From Hyphomonadaceae bacterium UBA1933 (GTDB lineage Bacteria > Pseudomonadota > Alphaproteobacteria > Caulobacterales > Aquidulcibacteraceae), in the NCBI GenBank assembly GCA_002337085.1, contig DDFH01000006.1:153098-217097 (forward strand): a DNA stretch of 64,000 bases, written 5' to 3'. Of this stretch, positions 27,328-36,078 are shown one piece after another. Made by a program: the position numbers and the translations under genes. Under the pieces are notes generated by a model. It was not told the origin of the DNA. It ran no database searches and was given only the letters and a program-made list of their open reading frames with translations. The stretch's first letter is position 1. The number at the start of each line of letters is the position of its first letter.

Positions 27328-27981
27328 TTGAAAACAATTGCGGCATTTGATGTTGATGGCACATTAACATGGACAGATAGTTTCATGTTGTTTTTGCGTT
27401 ATTATTCCGGGCGCACAAAATTCTTTTTAAATCTCATTCGCCTTATTCCCAGCTTTACCCTTTATGGTCTAAAAATTATTGACCGCGATACCGCCAAGAA
27501 TCACTTGTTGACGGTGTTTTTTGCGGGTGAAGATTTTGAACATTACCGCGCCAAAGCACAAGAATTTGCAAAAAAAGCCTATTCGATAATTTACCGCAAA
27601 GACGGCCTTGCCGCCGTAAGCGGGCATCAAAATATTGGTGACGAGGTGGCGCTGGTTTCGGCATCTTTGGCTGATTATCTTGAATTTTGGGCGGCTGATT
27701 TGGGCGTTAAACATGTTATTGCGACACGCCTTGAAGTTAAAGAAGGCAAATTAACCGGAAAAATGGATGGGCCAAATTGCCGTGCCGAAATTAAATTACA
27801 AGAAATCCGCAAACATTTTCCCGATTATGAAATTGTGGCCGCCTATGGCGATAGTCGCGGGGATAAAGAAATGCTCGAAGCCGCCAAAACCCCATTTTAC
27901 CGCAAATTAGTTTCCGAACCAAGATTTTCAAAAAAAACCCGCAATGATTTATATTTCGGGAATTTGATGGAAGGTGAATAA
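27328..27981 (+). CDS. HAD-superfamily IB hydrolase (phosphoserine-phosphatase-like)
   Basis: A 217-residue phosphatase. Motif I is AAFDVDGTLTWTDSF (nucleophile D and acid D), motif II is in ALVSASL, and motif III/IV is in AAYGDSRGDKEML. The long C1 cap after motif I marks subfamily IB. Substrate unknown. The start is a TTG at 27328 preceded by AAAGGGG; no ATG fits before motif I. Confidence 0.88.
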   Translation: MKTIAAFDVDGTLTWTDSFMLFLRYYSGRTKFFLNLIRLIPSFTLYGLKIIDRDTAKNHLLTVFFAGEDFEHYRAKAQEFAKKAYSIIYRKDGLAAVSGHQNIGDEVALVSASLADYLEFWAADLGVKHVIATRLEVKEGKLTGKMDGPNCRAEIKLQEIRKHFPDYEIVAAYGDSRGDKEMLEAAKTPFYRKLVSEPRFSKKTRNDLYFGNLMEGE

Positions 27982-27987
27982 TTAAAT

Positions 27988-28365
27988 TCACGCCGCCTTT
28001 TGGGTTGGGTCAATTGATAATTCAAGACTGAAATTATTATATTTGGATTTCGGTACTATTGCGCGCCCTTCCCCTTTTTCAAGACTGATAATTCCATAAT
28101 TCGACATGGTTTTAAGGGTTCGTGAAAGGTTTGATTTCGCCCGACCAGTCTTTTCAGATAATTCCTGAATAGATGAAGGGTTTTCAGATGCAATAAACGA
28201 TAATAATGCACGATTTTTTTCAGACAATATTTTCGCCACACTTTCGATTGATGTAAACCAAATTTTTGGCTCATCATCTTTTGGCTTATACTCGCCGCGT
28301 GCAATTGCCATTGTCCGTTCTTTATATTTTTTTGGGCTTGCGATACCTATTTTTAGTGTTTTCAT
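27988..28365 (-). CDS. TumA-like (HVO_A0114-type) HTH antitoxin
   Basis: A 125-residue winged-helix regulator: IESVAKILSEKNRALLSFIA begins the HTH, followed by SIQELSEKTGRAKSNLSRTL (recognition helix) and a wing with EKGEGR. It is encoded directly after the TumE-like toxin with a four-base overlap. This is the arrangement of TumE/TumA toxin-antitoxin modules, where the second gene is the antitoxin. Confidence 0.82.
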   Translation of the reverse strand: MKTLKIGIASPKKYKERTMAIARGEYKPKDDEPKIWFTSIESVAKILSEKNRALLSFIASENPSSIQELSEKTGRAKSNLSRTLKTMSNYGIISLEKGEGRAIVPKSKYNNFSLELSIDPTQKAA

Positions 28366-28727
28366 ATTTCAATCCCCTTTTGCGCCAAAACCGAAGAAAC
28401 CTCGTTCCAAAAATCTTCTAATAATGTTTGCGCGTCCTTATATTGGTGTGGCTTAATTGTTTGCAATCTATGTTTATGGTCAAATTCAGTTGGTCGTTTT
28501 GCACCTGGCCCACTACCTTGAGAGACGGAGTGGGCATTATCAAACCCCACCAAACGCTCATTATTCTTATCATGAAGTGTAAGCGAATATTTTATTCCGA
28601 ATGGGCGTTCGGGCGTTATTTCACATCTTTTAACCTCAAACTTTACCCAATATTTGCCACCATCATCTATAAAAAATGTTTCACCATCTAAATTTAGAAG
28701 GTTTTCCAATCCGCTGTCTTCATTCAT
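28362..28727 (-). CDS. TumE-like (DUF6516) toxin
   Basis: A 121-residue protein of the DUF6516/TumE type, recognised from KYWVKFEVKRCEITPERPFG, GIKYSLTLHDKNNERLVGFD, and the basic turn KRPTEFDHKHRLQ. TumE is described as a toxin; its mechanism here is not visible. A perfect inverted repeat lies immediately upstream of the start. The gene is first in a two-gene operon with its HTH partner. Confidence 0.82.
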   Translation of the reverse strand: MNEDSGLENLLNLDGETFFIDDGGKYWVKFEVKRCEITPERPFGIKYSLTLHDKNNERLVGFDNAHSVSQGSGPGAKRPTEFDHKHRLQTIKPHQYKDAQTLLEDFWNEVSSVLAQKGIEI

Positions 28728-28730
28728 AGT

Positions 28731-28759
28731 ACCATGTTATCATATATTGATAACATGGT
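28731..28759 (-). promoter_or_regulatory. 12-bp inverted repeat operator of the TumE/TumA operon
   Basis: ACCATGTTATCA and its exact complement are separated by TATAT. The palindrome begins three bases upstream of the toxin ATG, covering the expected ribosome site and perhaps the -10 region. An autoregulatory site for the HTH antitoxin is the natural reading. Confidence 0.75.
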
Positions 28760-28843
28760 CAATTGCATAAAGTTTTCATTTCAGGTTCATCTAAAGAGTG
28801 ATAGAGTCGCAATCTCTATAAAGTTTTGGCAGGAGGGTGCGAA

Positions 28844-29665
28844 ATGGAAATTGATAAACGCAAACTAATTATGGGCATTGGCGCAGGGTTTCCATTATTT
28901 TTGTTTGAAACAGCGCGCGCGCAAAATGTCGATCTTAATTCCATTTTGGGCGCAATCACCAAAACACAAACACAAAGCACAGGCGGTTTACCACTTGGAG
29001 TGTCCCAATCCGATGCCAATTCCGGCATGAAAGAAGCATTGATAAATGGTGCGGCGGCGGCGGTTTTGCGCCTTGGCAAAGTCGATGGCTATTGGCAGGA
29101 TGGCAAAGTGCGCATTCCATTGCCCAAACCATTTAATCAAATTCAAAAAAATCTTCAGCCACTTGGACTTTCAAGCAAGTTTGATGATTTACAATTAAAA
29201 ATCAACCGTGCCGCAGAAGTTGCCGCGCCAAAAGCCAAAACAATTTTTGTAAACACCATAAAATCAGTAACGCTTGAAGATATTACCGGAATTATTCGCG
29301 GTGGTGATACTGCGGGAACAGAATTTTTAAAAGCAAAAACCAAACCAGCATTAATGACCGAATTCCGCCCACCAATGTTGACGGCGGTTAATTCATCGGG
29401 TGCGGCAAAATCATTGGCGAATGTTAATGCTAAATATGGTTCGCAAATTCAGATGCTTGGCGGGCTTACAAACTTGCGTGGTCAAAATAATATCGAAACC
29501 ACAAGAGGCGCAAAAAGCGACCTTACGAGCCAGTTTGTTGATTTCGCCTGCTCCAAAGCTTTGGATGGTTTGTTTTACTATATCGGACAAGAAGAAGCGG
29601 CAATCCGCCAAGATCCACTAAAACAAACGAGTAGCTTGTTGAAAAAGGTGTTTGGGGGATTGTAA
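28844..29665 (+). CDS. DUF4197 domain secreted protein
   Basis: A 273-residue product with an export signal (RKLIMGIGAGFPLFLF, cleavage near ARA). It then has the DUF4197 pattern: helical KEALINGAAAAVLRLGKVDG, IPLPKPFNQIQKNLQPLG, AAEVAAPKAKTIFVNTIKSV, DITGIIRGGDTAGTEFLKAK. The function of the family is unknown. I took ATG 28844 because of the strong GGAGG upstream. Confidence 0.88.
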   Translation: MEIDKRKLIMGIGAGFPLFLFETARAQNVDLNSILGAITKTQTQSTGGLPLGVSQSDANSGMKEALINGAAAAVLRLGKVDGYWQDGKVRIPLPKPFNQIQKNLQPLGLSSKFDDLQLKINRAAEVAAPKAKTIFVNTIKSVTLEDITGIIRGGDTAGTEFLKAKTKPALMTEFRPPMLTAVNSSGAAKSLANVNAKYGSQIQMLGGLTNLRGQNNIETTRGAKSDLTSQFVDFACSKALDGLFYYIGQEEAAIRQDPLKQTSSLLKKVFGGL

Positions 29666-29688
29666 TTACTGAAACAGGTATATGACCG

Positions 29689-30060
29689 TTAATTGAAATA
29701 GTTTTTTCTTGATGCTGGCTTTATGTTTTGCATAAGGCGACATTGTAGCATTGTGAAAATACTATTTTGCACTTCATTCAAATCATATTGAATTTGAAGG
29801 TTAGTAAAGCGCATCACTTTAAAACCTAGTGATACTAAATATTCATCTCTTATAAGGTCATTATTAATATAATTATGGTGCTCACCATCAACTTCTATTA
29901 TTAACCATGCTTGTCGACAAATAAAATCGACAATGTATTTTCCAACGGGTTCTTGCCTGTGAAACCTAACGCCAAGATTGTTTTTCCGCAAACGACCCCA
30001 AAGCCTAACTTCCCACTGAGTCATGCGCTTTCTTAAGGATTTTGCAAATTCAACCGACAT
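29689..30060 (-). CDS. DUF559 (Vsr/PD-(D/E)XK-like) endonuclease domain protein
   Basis: The 123-residue domain starts with the usual AKSLRKRMTQWEVRLWGRLR and has VRFHRQEPVGKYIVDFIC and the active-site-like LIIEVDGEHH. It is related to very-short-patch-repair nucleases, but its substrate is unknown. The frame is open to 30138; however, the extra 26 codons come from the palindromic repeat at 30102-30250, so I prefer ATG 30060. It is not part of any restriction system in the window. Confidence 0.85.
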   Translation of the reverse strand: MSVEFAKSLRKRMTQWEVRLWGRLRKNNLGVRFHRQEPVGKYIVDFICRQAWLIIEVDGEHHNYINNDLIRDEYLVSLGFKVMRFTNLQIQYDLNEVQNSIFTMLQCRLMQNIKPASRKNYFN

Positions 30061-30101
30061 ATTTGTTCTGTATATGTTCTTGCAGTAAATGTCAATTATA
30101 A

Positions 30102-30250
30102 CTCCTTCCCTTGAGGGAAGGTGGCACTTGCAAAGCAAGTGACGGAAGGGTGAACGATTGCGTTTTATCTGCTCTGGCAGTTATAAATTAAATGCCGTAG
30201 CCACCCTTCAGTCACGCATTCGCGTGACAGCTTCCCTCAAGGGAAGCAGT
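30102..30250. repeat. MITE-like palindromic element, ~149 bp
   Basis: Two arms of about 50 bases (30102-30152 and 30202-30250) are inverted complements of each other. Each arm contains two smaller hairpins: CTTCCCTTGAGGGAAG with CACTTGCAAAGCAAGTG, and GTCACGCATTCGCGTGAC with CTTCCCTCAAGGGAAG. The central 50 bases are AT-rich. It lies between lepA and the DUF559 gene. Similar elements beginning CTCCCTT are common in alphaproteobacteria. Confidence 0.85.
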
Positions 30251-30258
30251 TAGAGGAT

Positions 30259-32061
30259 TTAGTTCTCATCCATTTTTAACGCAGCAATAAATGCCTCTTG
30301 CGGAATCTCGACCTTGCCGAATTGTCGCATTTTTTTCTTGCCTTCTTTTTGTTTATCAAGAAGTTTGCGTTTACGGCTTATGTCGCCGCCATAGCATTTT
30401 GCGGTAACATCTTTGCGTAGGGCAGAGATGGTTTCGCGGGCGATGATGCGCCCACCAAGTGCGGCCTGAATTGGAATTTTGAACAAATGCTGTGGAATAA
30501 GTTCTTTTAGTTTTTCGCACATTGCGCGCCCGCGCCCTTCGGCACGACCCGCATGGACAAGCATTGAAAGGGCATCCACCGGCTCATCATTCACAAGGAT
30601 TTGCATTTTCACCAAATTACCAGAGCGATAATCAACCATTTGATAGTCAAAAGACGCATAGCCCTTGGAAATTGATTTAAGGCGATCATAAAAATCGAAT
30701 ACTACTTCATTAAGTGGCAATTCATAAACCAACATCGCGCGCGTGCCGATATATGAAATATCAAGCTGATTACCGCGTCTGTCTTGGCAAAGTTTGATGA
30801 TTGAACCCAAATATTCATCGGGGGTAAGGATGGTTGCCTTAATCCACGGCTCATCAATGGTTTCAATTGCCATAACATCGGGCATATCGGCGGGGTTGTG
30901 AAGCTCTAATTGTTCGCCATCTTTCATATTGATGTGATAAACCACACTTGGGGCGGTGGCGATTAGATCAAGATTAAATTCACGGCTTAGGCGTTCTTGA
31001 ATAATTTCAAGGTGAAGTAACCCCAAGAAGCCGCAGCGGAAACCAAAACCAAGTGCCGCAGAGGTTTCCATTTCAAAACTAAAAGACGCATCATTTAGCC
31101 TAAGTTTGCCCATTGCGGCGCGTAAATCTTCGAATGAGGCAGCATCAACCGGAAACAGGCCGCAGAAAACCACAGGCTGCGCGGGTTTAAAGCCAGGCAA
31201 CGCCACGGCATCACGTACTTTTTCATCAACAATCGTATCGCCAACCAATGCGTCGGCAACTTCTTTAATTGATGCGGTTAAGAAACCAATTTCACCCGGG
31301 CCAAGCTCGGCAATATCGGTGATTTTTGGTTTGAATACGCCAACCTTGTCCACGCCATAGCTTGCACCAGTTTGCAGCATTTTAACCCGCATACCTTTTT
31401 TAAGCGTGCCTTGGATAATGCGCACCAAAACCACAACCCCAAGATAGGGGTCGTAATAGGCATCCATCAAAAGTGCTTTTAACGGTTGGTTTGGATCACC
31501 TTCTTTGGGTGCAGGAAGACGGGCAACAATTGCATCAAGCACCTTGTCCATGCCGATGCCGGTTTTTGCCGAAATTTCTATTGCGTCACTAGCATCAATG
31601 CCAATAACTTCTTCGATTTGTGCTTTGATACGTTCTGGCTCTGCGGCGGGTAAATCAATTTTGTTTAGGACAGGCAGGATTTCCAAATCGGCATCAATTG
31701 CCTGATAAACGTTGGCCAAAGTTTGCGCCTCTACCCCTTGGGAAGCGTCAACCACCAATAATGCACCTTCACACGCCGCCAAAGAGCGTGAAACTTCGTA
31801 GGCAAAGTCAACGTGCCCCGGGGTGTCGATAAGGTTTAAAACATAATCTTCGCCATCTTTATGATAATCAAGACGGACGGTTTGTGCCTTTATGGTAATG
31901 CCGCGTTCGCGTTCAATATCCATATTATCAAGGACTTGTTCTTTCATTTCACGTTGGGTCAAGCCACCTGTCATTTGTATCAGGCGGTCAGAAAGCGTGG
32001 ACTTGCCGTGGTCAATATGGGCAACAATGGAAAAATTGCGGATATTTTGTTGTTTAGTCAT
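30259..32061 (-). CDS. lepA: elongation factor 4 (LepA)
   Basis: A ribosome-associated translational GTPase of 600 residues. Visible are the P-loop AHIDHGKST, the switch motif DTPGHVDF, NKIDLP, the EF-G-like domains and the LepA-specific C-terminus ending with QKEGKKKMRQFGKVEIPQEA. The gene is complete. Confidence 0.98.
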   Translation of the reverse strand: MTKQQNIRNFSIVAHIDHGKSTLSDRLIQMTGGLTQREMKEQVLDNMDIERERGITIKAQTVRLDYHKDGEDYVLNLIDTPGHVDFAYEVSRSLAACEGALLVVDASQGVEAQTLANVYQAIDADLEILPVLNKIDLPAAEPERIKAQIEEVIGIDASDAIEISAKTGIGMDKVLDAIVARLPAPKEGDPNQPLKALLMDAYYDPYLGVVVLVRIIQGTLKKGMRVKMLQTGASYGVDKVGVFKPKITDIAELGPGEIGFLTASIKEVADALVGDTIVDEKVRDAVALPGFKPAQPVVFCGLFPVDAASFEDLRAAMGKLRLNDASFSFEMETSAALGFGFRCGFLGLLHLEIIQERLSREFNLDLIATAPSVVYHINMKDGEQLELHNPADMPDVMAIETIDEPWIKATILTPDEYLGSIIKLCQDRRGNQLDISYIGTRAMLVYELPLNEVVFDFYDRLKSISKGYASFDYQMVDYRSGNLVKMQILVNDEPVDALSMLVHAGRAEGRGRAMCEKLKELIPQHLFKIPIQAALGGRIIARETISALRKDVTAKCYGGDISRKRKLLDKQKEGKKKMRQFGKVEIPQEAFIAALKMDEN

Positions 32062-32238
32062 GCTTTCCCATAGCTTATTTTAATAAAAACTCAAATGTTA
32101 CTGGCATTAAACCAATTGAAAGACGGGAATTAATTAACATTATGAAAATTTAATCATCTTGTTAACCTAATTTAAGCCATATTAATCCAAAATAATCCGC
32201 ACAGGGGCGAATAACCTTTTTTTAATCCGGAGTTTATA

Positions 32239-32847
32239 ATGAAAAAATCAATCACTATCCTATCACTGCTAGCAGTTCCTATGTTGGCGGGTCTGGCGAT
32301 TGGTTCACCAGTTCACGCACAAGAAATTTCCGAGGCACAGATTTCACAAGCATCAACCGATGCGTCAACCTATTCAAAAGATGAGGTTTTAAAGGCCGCA
32401 GTCGATTTTTTTGGCACTTCATCAGGGGCATTGGCACAAGTCGTTGAAAAAGTATTCAAAGACCAAGGTGAACCGGTTGGATATATCGTTGGCCAAGAAG
32501 GCGGCGCGGCATTAGGTGTTGGCATTAAATATGGTCATGGCGAATTAATCATGAAAGATGGTACAAAACGCAAAGTTTATTGGCGTGGTCCATCAATCGG
32601 TTTTGACACTGGCGCGAATGGATCAAAAGTTTTCACGCTTGTGTACAATCTTGGTAATCCTGATGGCATTTATCGCCGCTATCCAGGGGTTGAAGGTTCG
32701 GCATATTTTATTGCCGGCGTTGCGGCAACCTATCAACAGGCAGAAGGCGTAACCCTTGCCCCAATTAGAACTGGTGTTGGCTTACGTCTTGGTGCAAATG
32801 TTGGCTATACCGCGTATTCGGCAAAAAGCCACATCAACCCATTCTAG
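32239..32847 (+). CDS. eipA: DUF1134 periplasmic protein, EipA-like
   Basis: A 202-residue exported protein (signal peptide ending VHA) of the DUF1134 family. In Brucella the family member EipA is a periplasmic protein needed for envelope integrity. The small beta-barrel-like core runs from FFGTSSGALAQVVEKVFKD through GGAALGVGIKYGHGEL, KVYWRGPSIGFDTGANGSKV and YRRYPGVEGSAYFIAG to the C-terminus. The upstream region contains TTAA motifs resembling CtrA half-sites. Confidence 0.88.
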   Translation: MKKSITILSLLAVPMLAGLAIGSPVHAQEISEAQISQASTDASTYSKDEVLKAAVDFFGTSSGALAQVVEKVFKDQGEPVGYIVGQEGGAALGVGIKYGHGELIMKDGTKRKVYWRGPSIGFDTGANGSKVFTLVYNLGNPDGIYRRYPGVEGSAYFIAGVAATYQQAEGVTLAPIRTGVGLRLGANVGYTAYSAKSHINPF

Positions 32848-32868
32848 TGAATTATCGAAATTTATAAG

Positions 32869-32900
32869 CAAAAAGCCGGAAACCAATTTCCGGCTTTTTT
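32869..32900. terminator. bidirectional terminator between eipA and the convergent gene
   Basis: A 13-bp stem AAAAAGCCGGAAA/TTTCCGGCTTTTT with a 4-base loop. T-runs exist on both strands. Confidence 0.88.
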
Positions 32901-32910
32901 GTTTTTTATT

Positions 32911-33306
32911 TTAATGAACCACCAAAGGTCTTTCGTTTTCGGGTTCAAAAACCATATGCGCCACGCCAATTTTACGGGCGGCCTTGATTAAGGCGGCAAC
33001 CTCTGGCTCCCAACCATCATCTTTATTGGCGATTGGTAGGGCGTTGCGCACCTTTATATCAATCCAACCATATTGACCCAATGTGGCATCCAAAAGCGCG
33101 CCGGCATTTAACCCCTCATCAAGCATATAATCATAAAGATGGCCGGTTTCGGCAAGTTTATCACAATCCACAACGCTAATCATGGCGCATTTGCACCCCT
33201 TTGCGACTTTGGGATGATAATTTTCGGCAACCACGGTTCCGATAAGGATAATTTGTCCTGAAATAATACTGTCTTCTTGCATATTCATCATTGACGCAAA
33301 TTCCAT
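32911..33306 (-). CDS. hypothetical protein, 131 aa
   Basis: I do not recognise the family. The product is soluble, mixed alpha/beta, with a short cysteine pair (KGCKCAMISVVDCDKL) and a C-terminal helical hydrophobic region (EPEVAALIKAARKIGVAHMV). There is no signal peptide. The start is uncertain among three in-frame ATGs within the first nine codons. It is divergent from the kinase gene with only 18 bases between, so promoters must overlap the coding starts. Confidence 0.6.
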   Translation of the reverse strand: MEFASMMNMQEDSIISGQIILIGTVVAENYHPKVAKGCKCAMISVVDCDKLAETGHLYDYMLDEGLNAGALLDATLGQYGWIDIKVRNALPIANKDDGWEPEVAALIKAARKIGVAHMVFEPENERPLVVH

Positions 33307-33324
33307 ACCGGCTAAATTTTATAA

Positions 33325-33966
33325 ATGGTTAATAATTTCTTAATTGGCATAAGCGGTGGATCTTGTTCTGGCAAGACTACTTTTGCAAAAAAACTTGCAT
33401 CCCTAATATGCAACAACAGCCCCACACGCAAAGTTTGCATAATTTCCGAAGATGATTATTACCACGACAGAGAAACCCTTATTAATATCGAGTTTTATGA
33501 CGGCATATTTGACGACCCAATAATTCGCGATCACGATTTATTATTGACCAACCTTGCGCAACTGGCACGCGGGCAAAATGTTGAAATTCCGCAATATGAT
33601 TTTGTCCACCACCGCAGGAGTAAAAACCGACAAACCATTGAACCCGCAGACATCATAATCTTAGAAGGTATCCACCTATTTTGTAATGATGCTCTTGCAG
33701 AACAAATTGACTTCAAAATTTTTATTGAGCTTGAGGATGAAATCCGCCTTTCACGCCGCCTTGAACGTGATATTAATGAGCGTGGGCGCGATGAGGCATC
33801 TGTGCTTTCACAATATGAAGGGGTGCGGACTGCCTATGATAAATTTATCAGCCCCACAAAAACCCGCGCCGACATTATCACAAAGGGTGATTTTAATGAT
33901 GAAATACTGCAAAATATTTCTCAAATAATTCAAAATCGAATTAATAAAACGGGAAACCATTTATAG
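33325..33966 (+). CDS. udk: uridine kinase-like P-loop kinase
   Basis: A 213-residue nucleoside kinase. The Walker A motif is GISGGSCSGKTTFAKKL, the substrate pocket is IISEDDYYHDRE, and DIIILEGIHLF and the LID region RLSRRLERDINERGR follow. These fit the uridine kinase/phosphoribulokinase class and suggest pyrimidine salvage. Length is near that of Udk. The substrate is inferred. Confidence 0.85.
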   Translation: MVNNFLIGISGGSCSGKTTFAKKLASLICNNSPTRKVCIISEDDYYHDRETLINIEFYDGIFDDPIIRDHDLLLTNLAQLARGQNVEIPQYDFVHHRRSKNRQTIEPADIIILEGIHLFCNDALAEQIDFKIFIELEDEIRLSRRLERDINERGRDEASVLSQYEGVRTAYDKFISPTKTRADIITKGDFNDEILQNISQIIQNRINKTGNHL

Positions 33967-34095
33967 TAGATGGGGACGGCAAAAGTTATCCAACTGAAAC
34001 TTAAATAAAATATATGAAACTTGTTATGTTTCATTCAGATTTTATATGTATAATTAAACCATGTAGTTCAGTAATAACTATTAAAAGAGATTGAG

Positions 34096-34533
34096 ATGAA
34101 AAAAAACGGCTTTAAAATTCTATCACTTGCAGCAATTGGCATTGGTCTATTTGGCGTTGGTGCGGCGGCATACGCGCAGGCTCAGGCGGCAAACCGCCCG
34201 CTTCCCGGGCGTTGGGAATTTAAAACCGTTGCCGCAGGTATTTATAATGATTCCGATGATTATTGCTTGTCACAAGTAGAAATTGAAAGATTTTATAATA
34301 ACCCATGTAAGCGTAATAGCGTTTGCGTTTATTCGGTCAAAAAATTCAATCCAGATGGCAGTGCAACCTTTAAAGGAACCTGGACCGACCGCAAAAAACG
34401 CGTAACCAAGCTTAATGTTAATGGCGTGTTTCAACCGACCAAACTTACGCTCAAAGGAACAGCAAGCATTTATAATGTTCCGGTTCCAATTAATTTCACC
34501 GCAACCAGAACTGCGGCAAGCTGTAAAAAATAA
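34096..34533 (+). CDS. small exported protein, possibly DUF3617-like
   Basis: A signal peptide (hydrophobic ILSLAAIGIGLFGVGAAAYA) is followed by a 115-residue beta-rich domain with RPLPGRWEFKT at its start and four cysteines (YCLSQ, PCKR, VCVY, SCKK) that could form two disulfides. The PGxWE opening and final cysteine resemble DUF3617, but the match is weak. An AAGAGA site lies upstream. A terminator follows, so it is a single-gene unit. Confidence 0.6.
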   Translation: MKKNGFKILSLAAIGIGLFGVGAAAYAQAQAANRPLPGRWEFKTVAAGIYNDSDDYCLSQVEIERFYNNPCKRNSVCVYSVKKFNPDGSATFKGTWTDRKKRVTKLNVNGVFQPTKLTLKGTASIYNVPVPINFTATRTAASCKK

Positions 34534-34553
34534 CTTCATTATTTATTATTTAG

Positions 34554-34585
34554 AAATGGCGGCGATATCTGCCGCCATTTTGTTA
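34554..34585 (+). terminator. terminator after the DUF3617-like gene
   Basis: AAATGGCGGC/GCCGCCATTT stem, 7-base loop, then TTGTTATTT. Its position isolates the downstream Suv3/MgpS C-terminal module from upstream transcription. Confidence 0.82.
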
Positions 34586-34743
34586 TTTAAGACTTTAATA
34601 TTGCGTGATTTTATTTCACCACGCATAATTAATGAGATTTACTGCCCTAATGACGTAAAAAAGTCGGATTCTGTTAGTAGTTTGTCTTGACCTATGATAA
34701 AATTCCTTTAACCCATAAATCACATTTTTGTGGAGCAATTGGT

Positions 34744-36027
34744 TTGAGCGAAGAAGAAAACACTGAAGCCCAGATGGAACAGCAACCCGATACCACTGAA
34801 ACCGCAATTCAACCTGCGGCAGACGTGACGAGTAATGAGTCAGAATCCTCCGCCACCTCCGAAACAGAGGTAAAAGAAACCAATGAGGAATCCACAAGTG
34901 AGGCGCCAAAAGAAACTTTAATCCTTGGCGATTTTGGCGAAATCATCTGGAATGATGAGACAATTGCAAAAGTTACCACCGGGAACCCACATCTTGCGCC
35001 AAAATTTGAAATCACACGCGAAGAATTAAATCGTGATGAAACCCGCAATGTGGTTAAGGAGCGTCTAAGCAATTGGCTTGAAGACATGCTTCACACTGAT
35101 TTGTTTCCACTTTTCCGCCTTAAATCAGCAATTGAACACGTTGCGCCAGAGGCAAATGCCGAAGCGGCACCAGCTGCTGAAGCAGAAACAACCGCCGAGG
35201 TTACAGAAACTCCTTCTGAAACCAACGCAGAAACAAATGCACCCGCACCAGTTGTTCACACTGTCCTAAGTGATGAGGCAAAAGTTCTTGCACAAAAATT
35301 GCTTGATTCTCATGGCATTTTAAATCGCGCTTATGTTGAAAAAGAGGTTGCGGCATTATCACAAGAAGTGCGCAAAAGCCTACGCGTACTTGGCATAAGA
35401 TTTGGTCGTTCGGCGGTTTATTTCCCGCTTCTTCTAAAACCAAAAGCAGTGCGTTTGAATGCAATTCTTGGCTATTTGTCCGATGGTGCAAAATCTGAAA
35501 AACCATTCTTGCCGCCAATCGGCGTTACCTCATTCGAGGCGGACGAAACCCGTACAGAAAAAGAATATGATTTAATCGGCTTCCGCAATATTGCTGGTCG
35601 TTCAATTCGTATTGATATTCTTGACCGCGTTTTGGACGTTTTATATGAGGCGCAAAAAGAGGCAAAGGGTGCAATTCCAATGCCACAATCGGTTGTGTCA
35701 TTCCTTGGTGTTTCTAATGAAATTGCCGAAAAAGTTGTTGAAACATTGGGTTGGGTTAAGAACACCGATGAAGAAGGCAAGGTTTTATGGCAATTCAAAC
35801 GCCCTAAACCACCACAAAGAGCTTTCAAGCCGCGTCCACAAACTTCTGAGGGTGGTAATCGCGAATTTAAACGCCCTGATCAAAACTTTGGCGGCAAAAA
35901 GCGCAAAGATAATAAAGGCGGCAAACCAAAAGGCGGGCGCGATTATTCATCTGGCCCTAAACGCAATGATGGCGACAGCCCATTTGCAATCCTTGCCAGC
36001 CTTAAATTGGGCGACAAAAAAGAATAA
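34744..36027 (+). CDS. stand-alone C-terminal module of Suv3/MgpS-type helicase (motor domain absent)
   Basis: The 427-residue product has an acidic low-complexity start, then ILGDFGEIIWNDETIAKVTT with a long helical region, SLRVLGIRFGRSAVYFPLLL, YDLIGFRNIAGRSIRIDILD and a basic, Gly-rich tail ending DSPFAILASLK. In alphaproteobacteria these segments normally form the C-terminal half of a long Suv3-like (MgpS) helicase, after the DEXH and HELICc domains. Here no Walker A, DEXH or helicase motif VI is found in this gene or beside it. The start is a TTG with GGAG upstream. A likely role is RNA binding, perhaps with a separately encoded helicase; this is inference. Confidence 0.78.
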   Translation: MSEEENTEAQMEQQPDTTETAIQPAADVTSNESESSATSETEVKETNEESTSEAPKETLILGDFGEIIWNDETIAKVTTGNPHLAPKFEITREELNRDETRNVVKERLSNWLEDMLHTDLFPLFRLKSAIEHVAPEANAEAAPAAEAETTAEVTETPSETNAETNAPAPVVHTVLSDEAKVLAQKLLDSHGILNRAYVEKEVAALSQEVRKSLRVLGIRFGRSAVYFPLLLKPKAVRLNAILGYLSDGAKSEKPFLPPIGVTSFEADETRTEKEYDLIGFRNIAGRSIRIDILDRVLDVLYEAQKEAKGAIPMPQSVVSFLGVSNEIAEKVVETLGWVKNTDEEGKVLWQFKRPKPPQRAFKPRPQTSEGGNREFKRPDQNFGGKKRKDNKGGKPKGGRDYSSGPKRNDGDSPFAILASLKLGDKKE

Positions 36028-36044
36028 TTCAAATAGAGATTTAT

Positions 36045-36078
36045 AAACCGGATGTTTCAAATGAAATATCCGGTTTTT
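36045..36078. terminator. bidirectional terminator between the module gene and tipF
   Basis: A 15-bp stem beginning AAACCGGATGTTTCA with one G-T pair and a 2-base loop, followed by TTTTTTT. Confidence 0.85.
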
